DNA of 35,296 nucleotides from Fibrobacteres bacterium CG2_30_45_31 (GTDB lineage: Bacteria; Fibrobacterota; Fibrobacteria; Fibrobacterales; Fibrobacteraceae): contig MNYL01000192.1 in NCBI GenBank assembly GCA_001873075.1, positions 1 to 35,296 of the forward strand, given 5' to 3'. The notes below the pieces were generated by a model. The model ran no database searches. It was not told the DNA's origin and saw nothing but the letters and a program-made list of their open reading frames with translations. Of the stretch, positions 16,821-26,092 are shown piece by piece. Both the position numbers and the translations under genes were made by a program. Numbering within the stretch: position 1 is the stretch's first letter; the number at the start of each line of letters is the position of its first letter.

Positions 16821-18521
16821 ATGCGACTTCGTTACACGAAAATGGTATTGATTTTTTTGTCCCTGATTATTTTGTCTTGTCAATCGGATTCCACTAGTGC
16901 AGATGAATTGTATAGCAGTCAAAACGCTGGTTCTTCATCATCAGATACATCGTATTCTAGCGAAGCTTACCGCAGTTCGTTTGCTGGATCTTCTTCAAGC
17001 TCAGATGATTTATACTCCAGTGCAACGGTTGGATCTTCTTCAAGTTATACTATATCCAGTAGTGCGGTGGTAGGGTCTTCCTCTTCTATTTCTACAGGTT
17101 CTACACCGATTTCGTTTTTGAAAGCGATGAATAGCAATCTTTTTCAGGATATAATCTTCAGGTTGCAATCGGACAGTTCTTATATTGCGGATGTTGCTTA
17201 CGAAGTCGATCTCAGTCGCATTATTCCCACATTTACCTACAGCGGAAAGGTAAAAATGGGGGATGTGCTACTTAAAAGCGGAATCACATCGGTAAATTTC
17301 TTGAATGAAACGATCCTTCAATTCGATGGCAAAACGGTGAAATTCCATGTGGTACGACAATATACCATTCCGACACTTCATATCAATACTCAAAATAGTG
17401 CGGAAGTCGCCTCTGACACGGAATATGTCAGATGTTCTTTGATCCTTGATGGAAAGAATAGGTATGCAGATTACTCCGCAACCGATGTGGCGATTCGGCA
17501 ACGGGGTAATTCCTCGCGCACTTATTATGACAAGAAACCTTATCGTTTGAAATTAGGCTCCAAATCGGCTCTTCTTGGGTTAAAAGAAGACAAAGATTGG
17601 GTCCTTCTGGCCAATTACCGAGACCCTACAAACTTTATGAATGCCGTTGTCTTTGATATGGCTCGCTATATGGAATTGCCCTATACCAATTCGAATCGAT
17701 TTGTGGAGGTGTATCTCAATGACATTTATATCGGCATGTACCAACTCACAGAACAAATTGAACAAGGAACAAACCGAGTGGCTGTGGATGAGGCCACTGG
17801 AGTGCTCTTGAATCTTGATCTTGACGATGGACCGGAACTTGCCTCCAGTGCAGGCAATAATTTTTATTCAAGCGTTTATGAATTGCCGGTCTGTGTTAAA
17901 AATCCAAAGAATCAGACGTCTGCTCAGCTCGATGCTATCAAAGCGGATTTTGCAGTGCTCGAAAATCACATAAAAAATGGTGAATACACAGCACTTTCCT
18001 CACGCCTTGATATTCAATCTTTCATTGATTTTCTCCTTATTCAGGAATTAACAAGGAATGTCGAATTGGTCAGCCCTCGGAGTATGTATATGTACAAAAG
18101 TTCTGACAACATTTACCATTTCGGTCCTGTTTGGGATTTTGATGGGGGCTTCGCCTTTGATTGGGCTTCTATGTCAGAGGGACATGAATATTTTGGCAGT
18201 CAATCGTGGTTGATGGGGTCTTCTAATCCAGCCGCTCATCCTCTGGACGCCTACGATAGTATTCCTAGATTTTTTGTAGATCTCTTTGCCAATGAGGATT
18301 TTGTGGCGGCATACAAATCGCGTTGGAATAAACTAAAATCAGGAATTCTGGAATATACGTTTGCAAAATTGGACGATTATGTGCGGCATTGTGATTCTGC
18401 GGTGGTCAATAATGCTAAAAAGTGGCCGATTGGCAAAGATCCTGATACAGAAATACAACGGATGCAATCTTGGTTGACGGAGCGTATTTCGAGCTATTCC
18501 ACGGTGGTAGAAAGTTATTGA
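16821..18521 (+). CDS. CotH-kinase-family lipoprotein with Ser-rich N-terminal region
   Basis: The 566-residue protein has a lipoprotein signal ending ILSC (Cys20). A low-complexity Ser-rich stretch (about 22-95) follows with repeated units of the YSS...GSSSS kind. The CotH domain (about 185-560) shows RQRGNSSRTYYDKKPYRLKL near 230-250, EDKDWVLLANYRD, and GPVWDFDGG near 435-443 with D439 and D441, which correspond to the metal-binding kinase motif of CotH. CotH proteins phosphorylate other proteins outside the cytoplasm; in Bacillus the targets are Ser residues of spore-coat proteins. The target here is unknown. A lipid anchor suggests that it acts at the cell envelope. A hairpin (18521-18550) separates it from the convergent PL11 gene. 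Confidence 0.87.
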   Translation: MRLRYTKMVLIFLSLIILSCQSDSTSADELYSSQNAGSSSSDTSYSSEAYRSSFAGSSSSSDDLYSSATVGSSSSYTISSSAVVGSSSSISTGSTPISFLKAMNSNLFQDIIFRLQSDSSYIADVAYEVDLSRIIPTFTYSGKVKMGDVLLKSGITSVNFLNETILQFDGKTVKFHVVRQYTIPTLHINTQNSAEVASDTEYVRCSLILDGKNRYADYSATDVAIRQRGNSSRTYYDKKPYRLKLGSKSALLGLKEDKDWVLLANYRDPTNFMNAVVFDMARYMELPYTNSNRFVEVYLNDIYIGMYQLTEQIEQGTNRVAVDEATGVLLNLDLDDGPELASSAGNNFYSSVYELPVCVKNPKNQTSAQLDAIKADFAVLENHIKNGEYTALSSRLDIQSFIDFLLIQELTRNVELVSPRSMYMYKSSDNIYHFGPVWDFDGGFAFDWASMSEGHEYFGSQSWLMGSSNPAAHPLDAYDSIPRFFVDLFANEDFVAAYKSRWNKLKSGILEYTFAKLDDYVRHCDSAVVNNAKKWPIGKDPDTEIQRMQSWLTERISSYSTVVESY

Positions 18522-18550
18522 AGGCCCCGTCCTTTATGGACAGAGCCTTT
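18521..18550. terminator. Hairpin between convergent CotH and PL11 genes
   Basis: AAGGC-CCC-GTCC-TTTAT-GGAC-AGA-GCCTT folds into a stem with one internal loop, placed in the 47-bp gap between two convergent genes. It could serve both strands. Confidence 0.45.
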
Positions 18551-18568
18551 GGGGTTAAATTCTAAAAT

Positions 18569-21385
18569 TTATTTCACGTTTGCAATTCTTGCAGAGGTAA
18601 CGATGCTTCCGTTAAAACGAACTTGTACCCAATAAACGCCTTGGGGGAGCCTTTCTTTGCCGGTGGTGAGTTGGGTTTCCCCAGCAGACACGCTTTTTGA
18701 GAAGCTCGAAATGCGGTGTCCCAGTAAATCAAACATGTCCATTTGCACAAAACCAGGGATGGGTGCGCTTAATAATTCCTGTGTGGGATCGTAGAATATT
18801 TTTTGGAAATCAGCTTGTTGCAGAATTATTGTCGTGCCTGTATCTGATTCATCCCATAGAGTGACACCCGCGACATCAAATTCAAACTGGTCCATATTCG
18901 GGCCACCATCGGCGCCCATCGAAGCCAGCTTCAGTGTATTCAAACCTTCGACGAGAGTGACACTCAGGCTCACAGAATCCCATGTGGTCCATGTATTGGT
19001 TTTTGCAAAAGGAGCAGCCCCCATGGAAATCGCGTTTAAGGTTACATCCATGTTTCGTGCAGCAGTACCTCCGTTGGCAAAGCGAATGACGAGCGTGGCG
19101 TTGCCCGCTGTGATCGCTTTCAATTTCCAGAGAGCATAACTGTCTGTACTGTTTGTAAAGTTATAATAGCCACTGTCAATCCATCCCGTGTTCTTTTCTT
19201 CGTACTCGCCAAATCCATCGGCAGGATAAGCGGCGTTCACGCTTGATAAAAGGGTTGTGGGTACGGAAGTGGTTGTCGCCCTTGCTACGACTGTGAGGGT
19301 CCCCGTTTGTGTTGTTGCATCCCCTTCTCCGCCGATGGTTGTAATCGTGAACGTATAGGTTCCCGCTATCGTTGGCGTTCCGCTGATGCGGAGTGTAGCA
19401 CTTGCCGTGTTGAGTGTTGCTGTGACACCGTTCGGGAGGCCTGTAGCTTGAGCACCAGTACAGTTCGCGTAAGTGTAAAAGAAACTTTCAATGGTATCCC
19501 CGAGGAGAATGGTTTGAATTGCGGCTCCCGTGCCATCTTTTACAAGTTTCGGATATGGAGTGGCTCCCACGAGTTCAATATCAGGTGTGGGAGCTTTGGC
19601 AATACCAGCACCGAGCCAGAATCCAAGATGAGGTGGTTGATTGTAGGCTGTGTTCTGCCAGGACATGGCGAGACGATAAACAGGGTCGTGGGCGAGTGTG
19701 TAAAGACGGTGTGTCGTAGGGATTGTCGTCGTGTACAGGTAAAGTTTGGAAGCATTGTCATGAACGATCACTTCTTCGCGCCAGTCGCCCAGAATATCGC
19801 CGCTGAAGTTGGGTGTCGCCTTCGTTGAATTACAGGAATACCCATTCAAGGTAAGTAATGCCGTATTTTTGCTTGTGCTGCTGTTCCACTTGCTGATGGT
19901 AATATTATCTAACAGTTCATCGAGCAAGTCGCCGTCCCAGTAAACGCGAAAATTATAGGCCGGGCGGGAAGAAGAGAGCACCGTACCACTTTTGGAATAG
20001 GTATTGTAATTTGCCCCGGACCACATTTCATAACCTGCAGAGGTTGAATCCACATCGCCGGCTACGCCGCGCCCGTTATCGGTTCCCGTTTTGACTCCCC
20101 AGAGAATTTTTCCCGTTTTTGCATCATGCAATTCAAAACCATATGCCGCTGAGGTTTCTTCATGAACGCTCCATACTTCCAACCCTGCGTTATTCGGGTC
20201 CATATCTCCTAGGTGCATTGCATCACCATGGCTGAGTCCCGTGCGGTACATGAATGTGCCATCATGATCAATGGCGCAGGCCCCTTCAATAATCTCATCT
20301 TTGCCATCGCTATCAACATCGCCTGCGGTAACGCTATGGTGCCCTTGTCCGTAACATTCTGAACCTTTGGTTGCCGCATTGTAATACCAGCGCTGAGAAA
20401 GTGTTTTGCCATCCCAGTCATAGGCAGTGACGGCCATGCGGGTGTAATAGCCGCGCTGAAAAACCATGCTGGGTTTCACACCATCCAAGTAAGCGTTGGT
20501 CGCAAGAAAACGATCGACGCGATTTCCGTAGGAGTCCCCCCAGCTGGAAACCGTGCCACGCGCAGGATTGTAGTTGACGGTCGCCATTTCCTTGCCGGTT
20601 TCTCCATTGAAAATCGTAAGATATTCGTTGCCACTCAGAATGTAGCCGCTGGAGTTGCGAAAGTCTTTGCTGTCATCATCAGAGGCGGCGGGACCCGTGC
20701 TGAGGTAAGTTCCTGTGCCATCTTTGGTGCCGGGGGCGGTTTTTACGGCAAGCTCTGCTTTGCCATCGGAATCGTAGTCGCCAACCAACATTTGTGTGTA
20801 ATGCGCTCCCGCACGAATATTGACACCGAGATCAATGCGCCAGAGTTTGGTCCCATCCAGTTTATAGGCATCTAAAAAAACATTCCCTGTATAACCTTTG
20901 AGTGAATTGTCCTTGGAATTGCTCGGATCCCATTTGAGGATTAATTCATATTCTCCATCCCCATCCAGATCTCCCACAGCAATATCATTGGGCGAGTAAG
21001 TGTAGCTTCCGCTGGTATTTGTGCCTCCCGCGGGGCGATCCAGATTGATGGTAAGTGCCTGGCTTGCCCAGACATCAACCGTCTTGTCTCTGGAGCTTTC
21101 CACACCATTAATGACAGGGCGTACCGAATAAGCAGACGATGTGGTGCCGGAAGCATCCGTATAGTTGCTCGCTCCAGTAATCGTGGAAACATTAATTTTT
21201 GTCCCATCTCTGTAAAGATTAAATCCAGTGGTGGCTGCATCTGTGCCAAGGATACGCCAACTGAGAAAAACGCCTCCCGAAACTTTAATGGCAACAAGGC
21301 CGCGATCAAGATTTTCCATCTGCCTCGTTGCAAAAGAAAGCCCGAAAACCATCAATATGGATACCACAAATAACCCAACTCTCAT
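18569..21385 (-). CDS. Secreted PL11 rhamnogalacturonan lyase with Ig-like, CBM35-like and sorting domains
   Basis: The 938-residue protein has a signal peptide (ending LSFA) directly followed by the family start RQMENLDRGLVAIKV and SWRILGTD..TGFNLYRDG, typical of PL11 rhamnogalacturonan lyases. The beta-propeller (about 110-600) contains repeated calcium-type DxDxDG loops (GDLDGDGEYELILKWDPSN, GDYDSDGKAELAVKTAPGT, GDVDSDGKDEI). An Ig-like domain (about 628-695), a CBM35-like domain (about 708-845) and a terminal domain (865-938) match the PL1 protein at 11110-13641. PL11 cleaves the rhamnogalacturonan I backbone by beta-elimination. It shares a 184-bp divergent control region with the second PL1 gene, so the two are probably co-regulated. 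Confidence 0.94.
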   Translation of the reverse strand: MRVGLFVVSILMVFGLSFATRQMENLDRGLVAIKVSGGVFLSWRILGTDAATTGFNLYRDGTKINVSTITGASNYTDASGTTSSAYSVRPVINGVESSRDKTVDVWASQALTINLDRPAGGTNTSGSYTYSPNDIAVGDLDGDGEYELILKWDPSNSKDNSLKGYTGNVFLDAYKLDGTKLWRIDLGVNIRAGAHYTQMLVGDYDSDGKAELAVKTAPGTKDGTGTYLSTGPAASDDDSKDFRNSSGYILSGNEYLTIFNGETGKEMATVNYNPARGTVSSWGDSYGNRVDRFLATNAYLDGVKPSMVFQRGYYTRMAVTAYDWDGKTLSQRWYYNAATKGSECYGQGHHSVTAGDVDSDGKDEIIEGACAIDHDGTFMYRTGLSHGDAMHLGDMDPNNAGLEVWSVHEETSAAYGFELHDAKTGKILWGVKTGTDNGRGVAGDVDSTSAGYEMWSGANYNTYSKSGTVLSSSRPAYNFRVYWDGDLLDELLDNITISKWNSSTSKNTALLTLNGYSCNSTKATPNFSGDILGDWREEVIVHDNASKLYLYTTTIPTTHRLYTLAHDPVYRLAMSWQNTAYNQPPHLGFWLGAGIAKAPTPDIELVGATPYPKLVKDGTGAAIQTILLGDTIESFFYTYANCTGAQATGLPNGVTATLNTASATLRISGTPTIAGTYTFTITTIGGEGDATTQTGTLTVVARATTTSVPTTLLSSVNAAYPADGFGEYEEKNTGWIDSGYYNFTNSTDSYALWKLKAITAGNATLVIRFANGGTAARNMDVTLNAISMGAAPFAKTNTWTTWDSVSLSVTLVEGLNTLKLASMGADGGPNMDQFEFDVAGVTLWDESDTGTTIILQQADFQKIFYDPTQELLSAPIPGFVQMDMFDLLGHRISSFSKSVSAGETQLTTGKERLPQGVYWVQVRFNGSIVTSARIANVK

Positions 21386-21569
21386 AAAAACTCCTTGTGA
21401 GCCCTAATTTCAATTCTGTATACAAAAGATATTGTGAAAATGGAAGATCGTCTCTATTCTGTTTTTTTTGCGTTGTCTCTGAACAACGGTAAATTATCCC
21501 CACTAAGGCATTTTGTTTTGGGTCTGTCTATGTTATGGAAAGTCGTGAACTGTTCACTAAGGGTTACAT

Positions 21570-24500
21570 GTGATTACGAATAAATTAAAGAATTTTTCCC
21601 TGGCGGGCCTCTCTATAAATCAATTTAGTGTCAGAATGGCTTTGATTCTTCGTCGCTTCTCATGCCGGATTCCGCCTGATCAATTTGGTTTTATTTCTTG
21701 CAAATCAACTTTCAGAGGTGCCCTTGCATTACTTTCCGCTGGGGGCTTGGTGTTGGCAGCAACTCCCGTAATCACGGTAGATTTCGATCAAAGTGGCAGA
21801 CAAATGAGCGAAGTCACAGAATCCAATTATACCCCATGGGTGGTGACAGGAGTTACTTCTGCCGATACGACTTTGGAAAATGTGAAAATTACCATTTCAA
21901 AGTCAGGGAGCGCAGGTACGGCACTTGCGACCAATTGGTATAAGACCGGGGTCCAGTCTCCTTACTATGCAAAACTTGTGTGCGATGGTATCTATGTCGC
22001 AGACGGCAATTCCGGCGGGGCCATTCAGCTCCAATTTGACAATCTCCCTGCGGGGACGCACACGCTTTTAACGTACCACAATAATGTGGACAGTCCAGAT
22101 GCTTACACCTTCAGCAAGGTCGATGTCTCGGTCAATGGTATCAAGCAGGAGACCATCACGCCGACGACCCGGGCGACTTCCACAGCGGAAGCTGCCACTT
22201 CTTTTGTTTCGTTCACGGTGGCTGCTGGCGGGAGAGCCACCATTCTCTATACGCCTTCTTCTTCAGCGACTTTCAAAAACGTGCTAATCAATGGTTTTGC
22301 TCTCAATGTGGTGAATAGTGCAAAACAGGCACAAAATCCTTCACCTGCAAATCTTAACGATCATGCGGAAGCAACGAGCGGAACTTTGACTTTGAGTTGG
22401 AATGCGGCGAGTGGGGTTAGTTCTCACCAAGTTTATTTCGGCACGGATTCCCTTGCGCTTACGACAGCGACAACCCTCAGCAGTTATTATCAAGGGTCAC
22501 AGACAGGAACTTCATTTAATGCTTCCGGTCTTTACATAGGAAATACTTATTTTTGGCGTGTGGATGAAGTGGACGCTTCGGGCACGGTGACTTTAGGGAA
22601 TGTGTGGCGATTCCGCATTGCTCGTCTTGCCTTTGAGGGGGCTGAAGGCTACGGTCGTATGGCTCGCGGGGGTCGTGGCGGTCAAGTGGTTTATGTGACG
22701 AATCTGAACGATTCAGGCACAGGAAGTTTGCGCGATGCGGTTGAAAATGATATAGGGCCTAGAACTATTGTTTTCAATGTCGCGGGAGTGATTGCGCTTC
22801 AATCCCGGCTTTCGCTGAGTAGTTCATACGTTACGGTGGCGGGGCAGACGGCTCCAGGCAAAGGCATTACTATTCGAGCGGCTCCTTTTGGAATGAGTGG
22901 TGGATCGGATAATATCATCCGTTTTCTCCGCGTACGTCTTGGTGCCGGACAGACGTATGACGGTATGGGCATGGCGGGGAGCAACTTTTCCATTTTGGAC
23001 CATTGCTCCATTAGTTGGACCATTGATGAAGCCTTTAGTTCCCGTAATTCAAAAAATGTGACATTGCAACGGACCTTGATTTCGGAAGCCTTGAATATTG
23101 CAGGTCATCAGAATTATCCCGCAGGGACCGCTCACGGCTATGCGGCTACCATTGGTGGTGACATCGGTAGCTTCCATCACAATTTGCTCGCGCATAATGA
23201 GGGGCGCAACTGGAGTATGGGAGGAGGCCTTGATGGTGATGGTTATTATGCGGGCAAACTCGATATTTTTAATAATCTCGTCTATAACTGGGGCGGTCGT
23301 GCTACGGACGGTGGCGCAAACCAAGTGAACTTTGTGAATAATTATTATAAAGAAGGTGATGCGACGAGGTTGCATAGTATGTTGATCGCAAATCTTGAAG
23401 GCAAAGGACAAGGCTCGCAGAGTTATTATTATTCGGGCAACGTTTTGCAGGCGGCATCGGGGAGCTTTACTTGCGATGGAACGAATAACGAATGTGGTCG
23501 TGCATACACGATTGCAGAGACCCAAGTGCTCGATTGGACTCTTTGGGTAAACAAACCATTTTTCCCCTCGTATGCGGCCATTCAGACGGCGAAGCAGGCT
23601 TATAAAGACGTTCTTTCCGATGTGGGCATGAAAATGCCTGTATTGGATGATCACGACACGCGCATTATTAAGGAAACCAAAAATAGAACCTATACCTACA
23701 CGGGAAGCGTCTCTGGATTGGAGGGCCTTCCCGATGATGAAGATGATGTGGGTGGGTATGAAAGTTATCCATCCGTCTCTTGGGCGGACTCGTATGACAC
23801 CGATCGGGATGGGCTCCCGAACTGGTGGGAAAAAATGTTTGGTCTGGATACAAATTCGACTTCGGGCGATTTCTCTAATGCCAATAAAGATCGCGACGGC
23901 ACAGGCTACACAGAACTGGAACGCTTCTTAGAATGGCTCGCCACTCCGAATTACAAATTTGACGGAACGGAATCCCAGGTTATTGATCTCAGCGCTTTTA
24001 CCAAAGGTTATGACAATGGAACGTATTCATTAGTCTCTGTTCCGAGTCATGTGACGGCTTCCATTTCGGGAACCAAACTCACGGTCGCCTTACAATCCAG
24101 TTTTGGAGGTGCTGCCTACATCACCTGGAAAATAATGGATAGCGCGGGCGATACCTTTACACGCAGAATCGGGATTCGCGGGGATGCCGCAGCCTCGGTA
24201 TCCGCTCCCACGCTCACTAAATGTGGTGCTGGCAGCTCTTCGCAGTCTGTCCTCAAGGATAGTGCCATTACCGATTTCTGCTATACATGGACTGGGGCAA
24301 CCACCGTCTCTGTAGCAGGTTTCCCTTCCGGGATCGGGATCAGCATTGATAATGCGGCTCAAAAGGTAAATATAAGTGGTTATGCGCAAGATGACTTAGG
24401 TGCTTATCCATTTACGGTGGTCACTGTGGGTGGTACTTCAGAAGTCACGAAAAAAGGAACCATTACGATTATGGAATCTTCAACGGCGCTGAATATTCTC

Positions 24501-24737
24501 TCGGCACCTCGCATTATCCCTTTGATCACCTCTGATTATATCTATGTGTCTGGATTGCATCCCAATACAGAGCTTGTGATAACTGATATGAGTGGAAAAC
24601 ATTTATTAAAACGTAAAGTTTTGGGTGAATTTTCCGGAGAAACCCAAATGGATTTGCGCGATTATAAGGCGGGGGTCTTTTTATTAACGATTCAGGATTC
24701 CGGTAAACGCAGCGTTTTCAAAATTACGAAGCAATAG
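21570..24737 (+). CDS. Secreted PL1-type pectate lyase with N-terminal binding-like, FnIII and sorting domains
   Basis: The 1055-residue protein begins at GTG 21570, with AAGGG 6 bp upstream. A hydrophobic signal core (GALALLSAGGLVLAA) starts only at about residue 51, behind a segment that looks like an inserted mobile element (21605-21723). An N-terminal beta-sandwich (about 65-245), an FnIII-like domain (about 255-345), a PL1-type beta-helix (about 355-690: EGYGRMARGGRGGQVV, TVAGQTAPGKGITI, ILDHCSISW), a calcium-loop segment DTDRDGLPNWWE near 743, and a C-terminal tail (about 975-1055) follow. It probably degrades polygalacturonate or pectin. An in-frame ATG at 21636 within the inserted segment is an alternative start. 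Divergent from the PL11 gene. Confidence 0.87.
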   Translation: MITNKLKNFSLAGLSINQFSVRMALILRRFSCRIPPDQFGFISCKSTFRGALALLSAGGLVLAATPVITVDFDQSGRQMSEVTESNYTPWVVTGVTSADTTLENVKITISKSGSAGTALATNWYKTGVQSPYYAKLVCDGIYVADGNSGGAIQLQFDNLPAGTHTLLTYHNNVDSPDAYTFSKVDVSVNGIKQETITPTTRATSTAEAATSFVSFTVAAGGRATILYTPSSSATFKNVLINGFALNVVNSAKQAQNPSPANLNDHAEATSGTLTLSWNAASGVSSHQVYFGTDSLALTTATTLSSYYQGSQTGTSFNASGLYIGNTYFWRVDEVDASGTVTLGNVWRFRIARLAFEGAEGYGRMARGGRGGQVVYVTNLNDSGTGSLRDAVENDIGPRTIVFNVAGVIALQSRLSLSSSYVTVAGQTAPGKGITIRAAPFGMSGGSDNIIRFLRVRLGAGQTYDGMGMAGSNFSILDHCSISWTIDEAFSSRNSKNVTLQRTLISEALNIAGHQNYPAGTAHGYAATIGGDIGSFHHNLLAHNEGRNWSMGGGLDGDGYYAGKLDIFNNLVYNWGGRATDGGANQVNFVNNYYKEGDATRLHSMLIANLEGKGQGSQSYYYSGNVLQAASGSFTCDGTNNECGRAYTIAETQVLDWTLWVNKPFFPSYAAIQTAKQAYKDVLSDVGMKMPVLDDHDTRIIKETKNRTYTYTGSVSGLEGLPDDEDDVGGYESYPSVSWADSYDTDRDGLPNWWEKMFGLDTNSTSGDFSNANKDRDGTGYTELERFLEWLATPNYKFDGTESQVIDLSAFTKGYDNGTYSLVSVPSHVTASISGTKLTVALQSSFGGAAYITWKIMDSAGDTFTRRIGIRGDAAASVSAPTLTKCGAGSSSQSVLKDSAITDFCYTWTGATTVSVAGFPSGIGISIDNAAQKVNISGYAQDDLGAYPFTVVTVGGTSEVTKKGTITIMESSTALNILSAPRIIPLITSDYIYVSGLHPNTELVITDMSGKHLLKRKVLGEFSGETQMDLRDYKAGVFLLTIQDSGKRSVFKITKQ
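21605..21723. mobile_element. Degenerate MITE inside the 5' end of the PL1 gene (copy C)
   Basis: The right end TTTCAGAGGTGCCC matches the family terminus with one mismatch and is preceded by TTGCAAATCAA (compare TCGCAAACCAA). A diverged left end GGGCCTCTCTATAAAT at 21605 matches GGGCACCTCTAAAAAT at 13 of 16 positions. The segment is 119 bp; with a 4-bp target duplication the insertion would be 123 bp, or 41 codons. The flanks are TGGC and TTGC (3 of 4 match). Confidence 0.55.
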
Positions 24738-24796
24738 TTTCTTTCATCACCATCAAAACGCCTTTGCCTGTATTTGCATTTGCCGGGGGTGTTTTT

Positions 24797-25588
24797 CTAC
24801 CAAGGTACGCCACCCAGATTCTGTGTCGCCATACGTCCCATTTCGGCCCCGGCCATCAATGCTTTTTCAACATTTCTCGACTGGTAGTATTCGCTGGTAA
24901 AACCCGCTTGATAAGCATCGCCGCAGCCTGTAGTATCAACAACTTTATCTACGGGCAACGCTTTTTGAAAATGGGGGACTCCCTTTTCAAAGGCATAACT
25001 CCCCCCCGATCCGCAAGTTAACACTATCAGGGATTGATATTCTTTTGACAACCGAAGCAGATCATCGTATTGCTTTTCCGTACCGCCAAAATAGGCGATA
25101 TCCACTTTCCCTTTTCCAGCTTCTAAAAGTTCATAGGTATCAAAATGAAGATAATCGACAACCAGAAAATTATCTTTACTTTTCTGTCGCAAGGTCGCCT
25201 CATAATTGCCGCCAGTAGCATGAGTGGACCATATTTCGTAAGCTTGAATAAATTGCCAATCGGATTCACTAAGTACAAATTCACCATATACTCCATTTTT
25301 CCATGCGCCCTCTACGCCAAAACGTTCGCCTTTTTCATCATTCACAATTTGATTACAGGCAGTTATTCCTGCGAGCCGGTAAAGATGCGACACGTTTACT
25401 TGATTTTTCTCCAGTAACTTCCTGATATCCTCGCCGGCAACATCGATACCAACGGCTCCAACAAATGCAGTCTCATGCCTTAATTGCTTAAACCGAATGG
25501 ATTGATTGAGAGCATTGCCCCCTGCAAAGTATTTTTTTTGTTGTGGAAAGAAATCCATAGCGGCTACTGTAAAACAGGCGACTTTCAT
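24797..25588 (-). CDS. PfkB-family sugar kinase, fructoselysine 6-kinase-like
   Basis: The 263-residue cytoplasmic kinase has the PfkB signatures GGNALN near residue 23 and VDTTGCGDAYQAGF near 217-230, with D224 as the predicted catalytic base. The GAGD anion-hole motif appears as GCGD. The short length, the VSHLYRLAGITACNQI segment, the VEGAWKNGVYGEFVLSESD segment and the ending in GGVPW recall FrlD, the fructoselysine 6-kinase of E. coli, more than ribokinase or fructokinase. The deglycase partner (FrlB) is not in the window, so the substrate remains open. GAGGT lies just upstream of the ATG. It is a lone metabolic gene among secreted enzymes. Confidence 0.75.
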   Translation of the reverse strand: MKVACFTVAAMDFFPQQKKYFAGGNALNQSIRFKQLRHETAFVGAVGIDVAGEDIRKLLEKNQVNVSHLYRLAGITACNQIVNDEKGERFGVEGAWKNGVYGEFVLSESDWQFIQAYEIWSTHATGGNYEATLRQKSKDNFLVVDYLHFDTYELLEAGKGKVDIAYFGGTEKQYDDLLRLSKEYQSLIVLTCGSGGSYAFEKGVPHFQKALPVDKVVDTTGCGDAYQAGFTSEYYQSRNVEKALMAGAEMGRMATQNLGGVPW

Positions 25589-26092
25589 TTTTACCTCAAT
25601 AGAACAAGTATTAACCTATAACGGTAGAAATTATTTGAAGTGTCTGAGACTACATTTTTTTAGTGAAAAAGAATTTCCGCGTTCTCTATTCACGAAAAAC
25701 ATCGTTTTGAATTTGGTTCGACAAGTATCCATCTCTTTTCGCTCTGTCATAGAGGAATTTGTATATAAAAATTCTTTTTTTGTTGGTTTGCCTCCCTTTA
25801 ATGGCACTTGCACAAAATACCCTTACCGCGGCAGTCAGATTGCCATCGCAGGCACCAATGAGGTCATGGTGGATGGCGATTATTTATGGTACACCGACAC
25901 TTCTGGGACAATAGCAAATAAATTTTTACATATGGACACGCTTTTTTATGCGTCGTAATTCATTTTGTTGACGTTTTATCCATGACTTTTTTTAGTTTTT
26001 CTGCCATGGGGGGCATTTGATTTTATTTTAAGCAGGTCTTATGGCCGTTAATGGCTAGTTATAATCGATGGGTATAACCACAAGGATTGTCT
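25589..26092. other. Gap with a possible gene remnant (25617-25958)
   Basis: These 504 bp between the kinase and GH30 genes hold one open frame on the plus strand ending at 25958, whose upstream part overlaps the kinase on the other strand. Its last 50 residues (CTKYPYRGSQIAIAG, VDGDYLWYTDTSGTI) have a protein-like composition, and the rest does not. I recognise no family. It may be the 3' remnant of a lost gene, or chance. The remainder is AT-rich leader of the GH30 gene. Confidence 0.3.
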
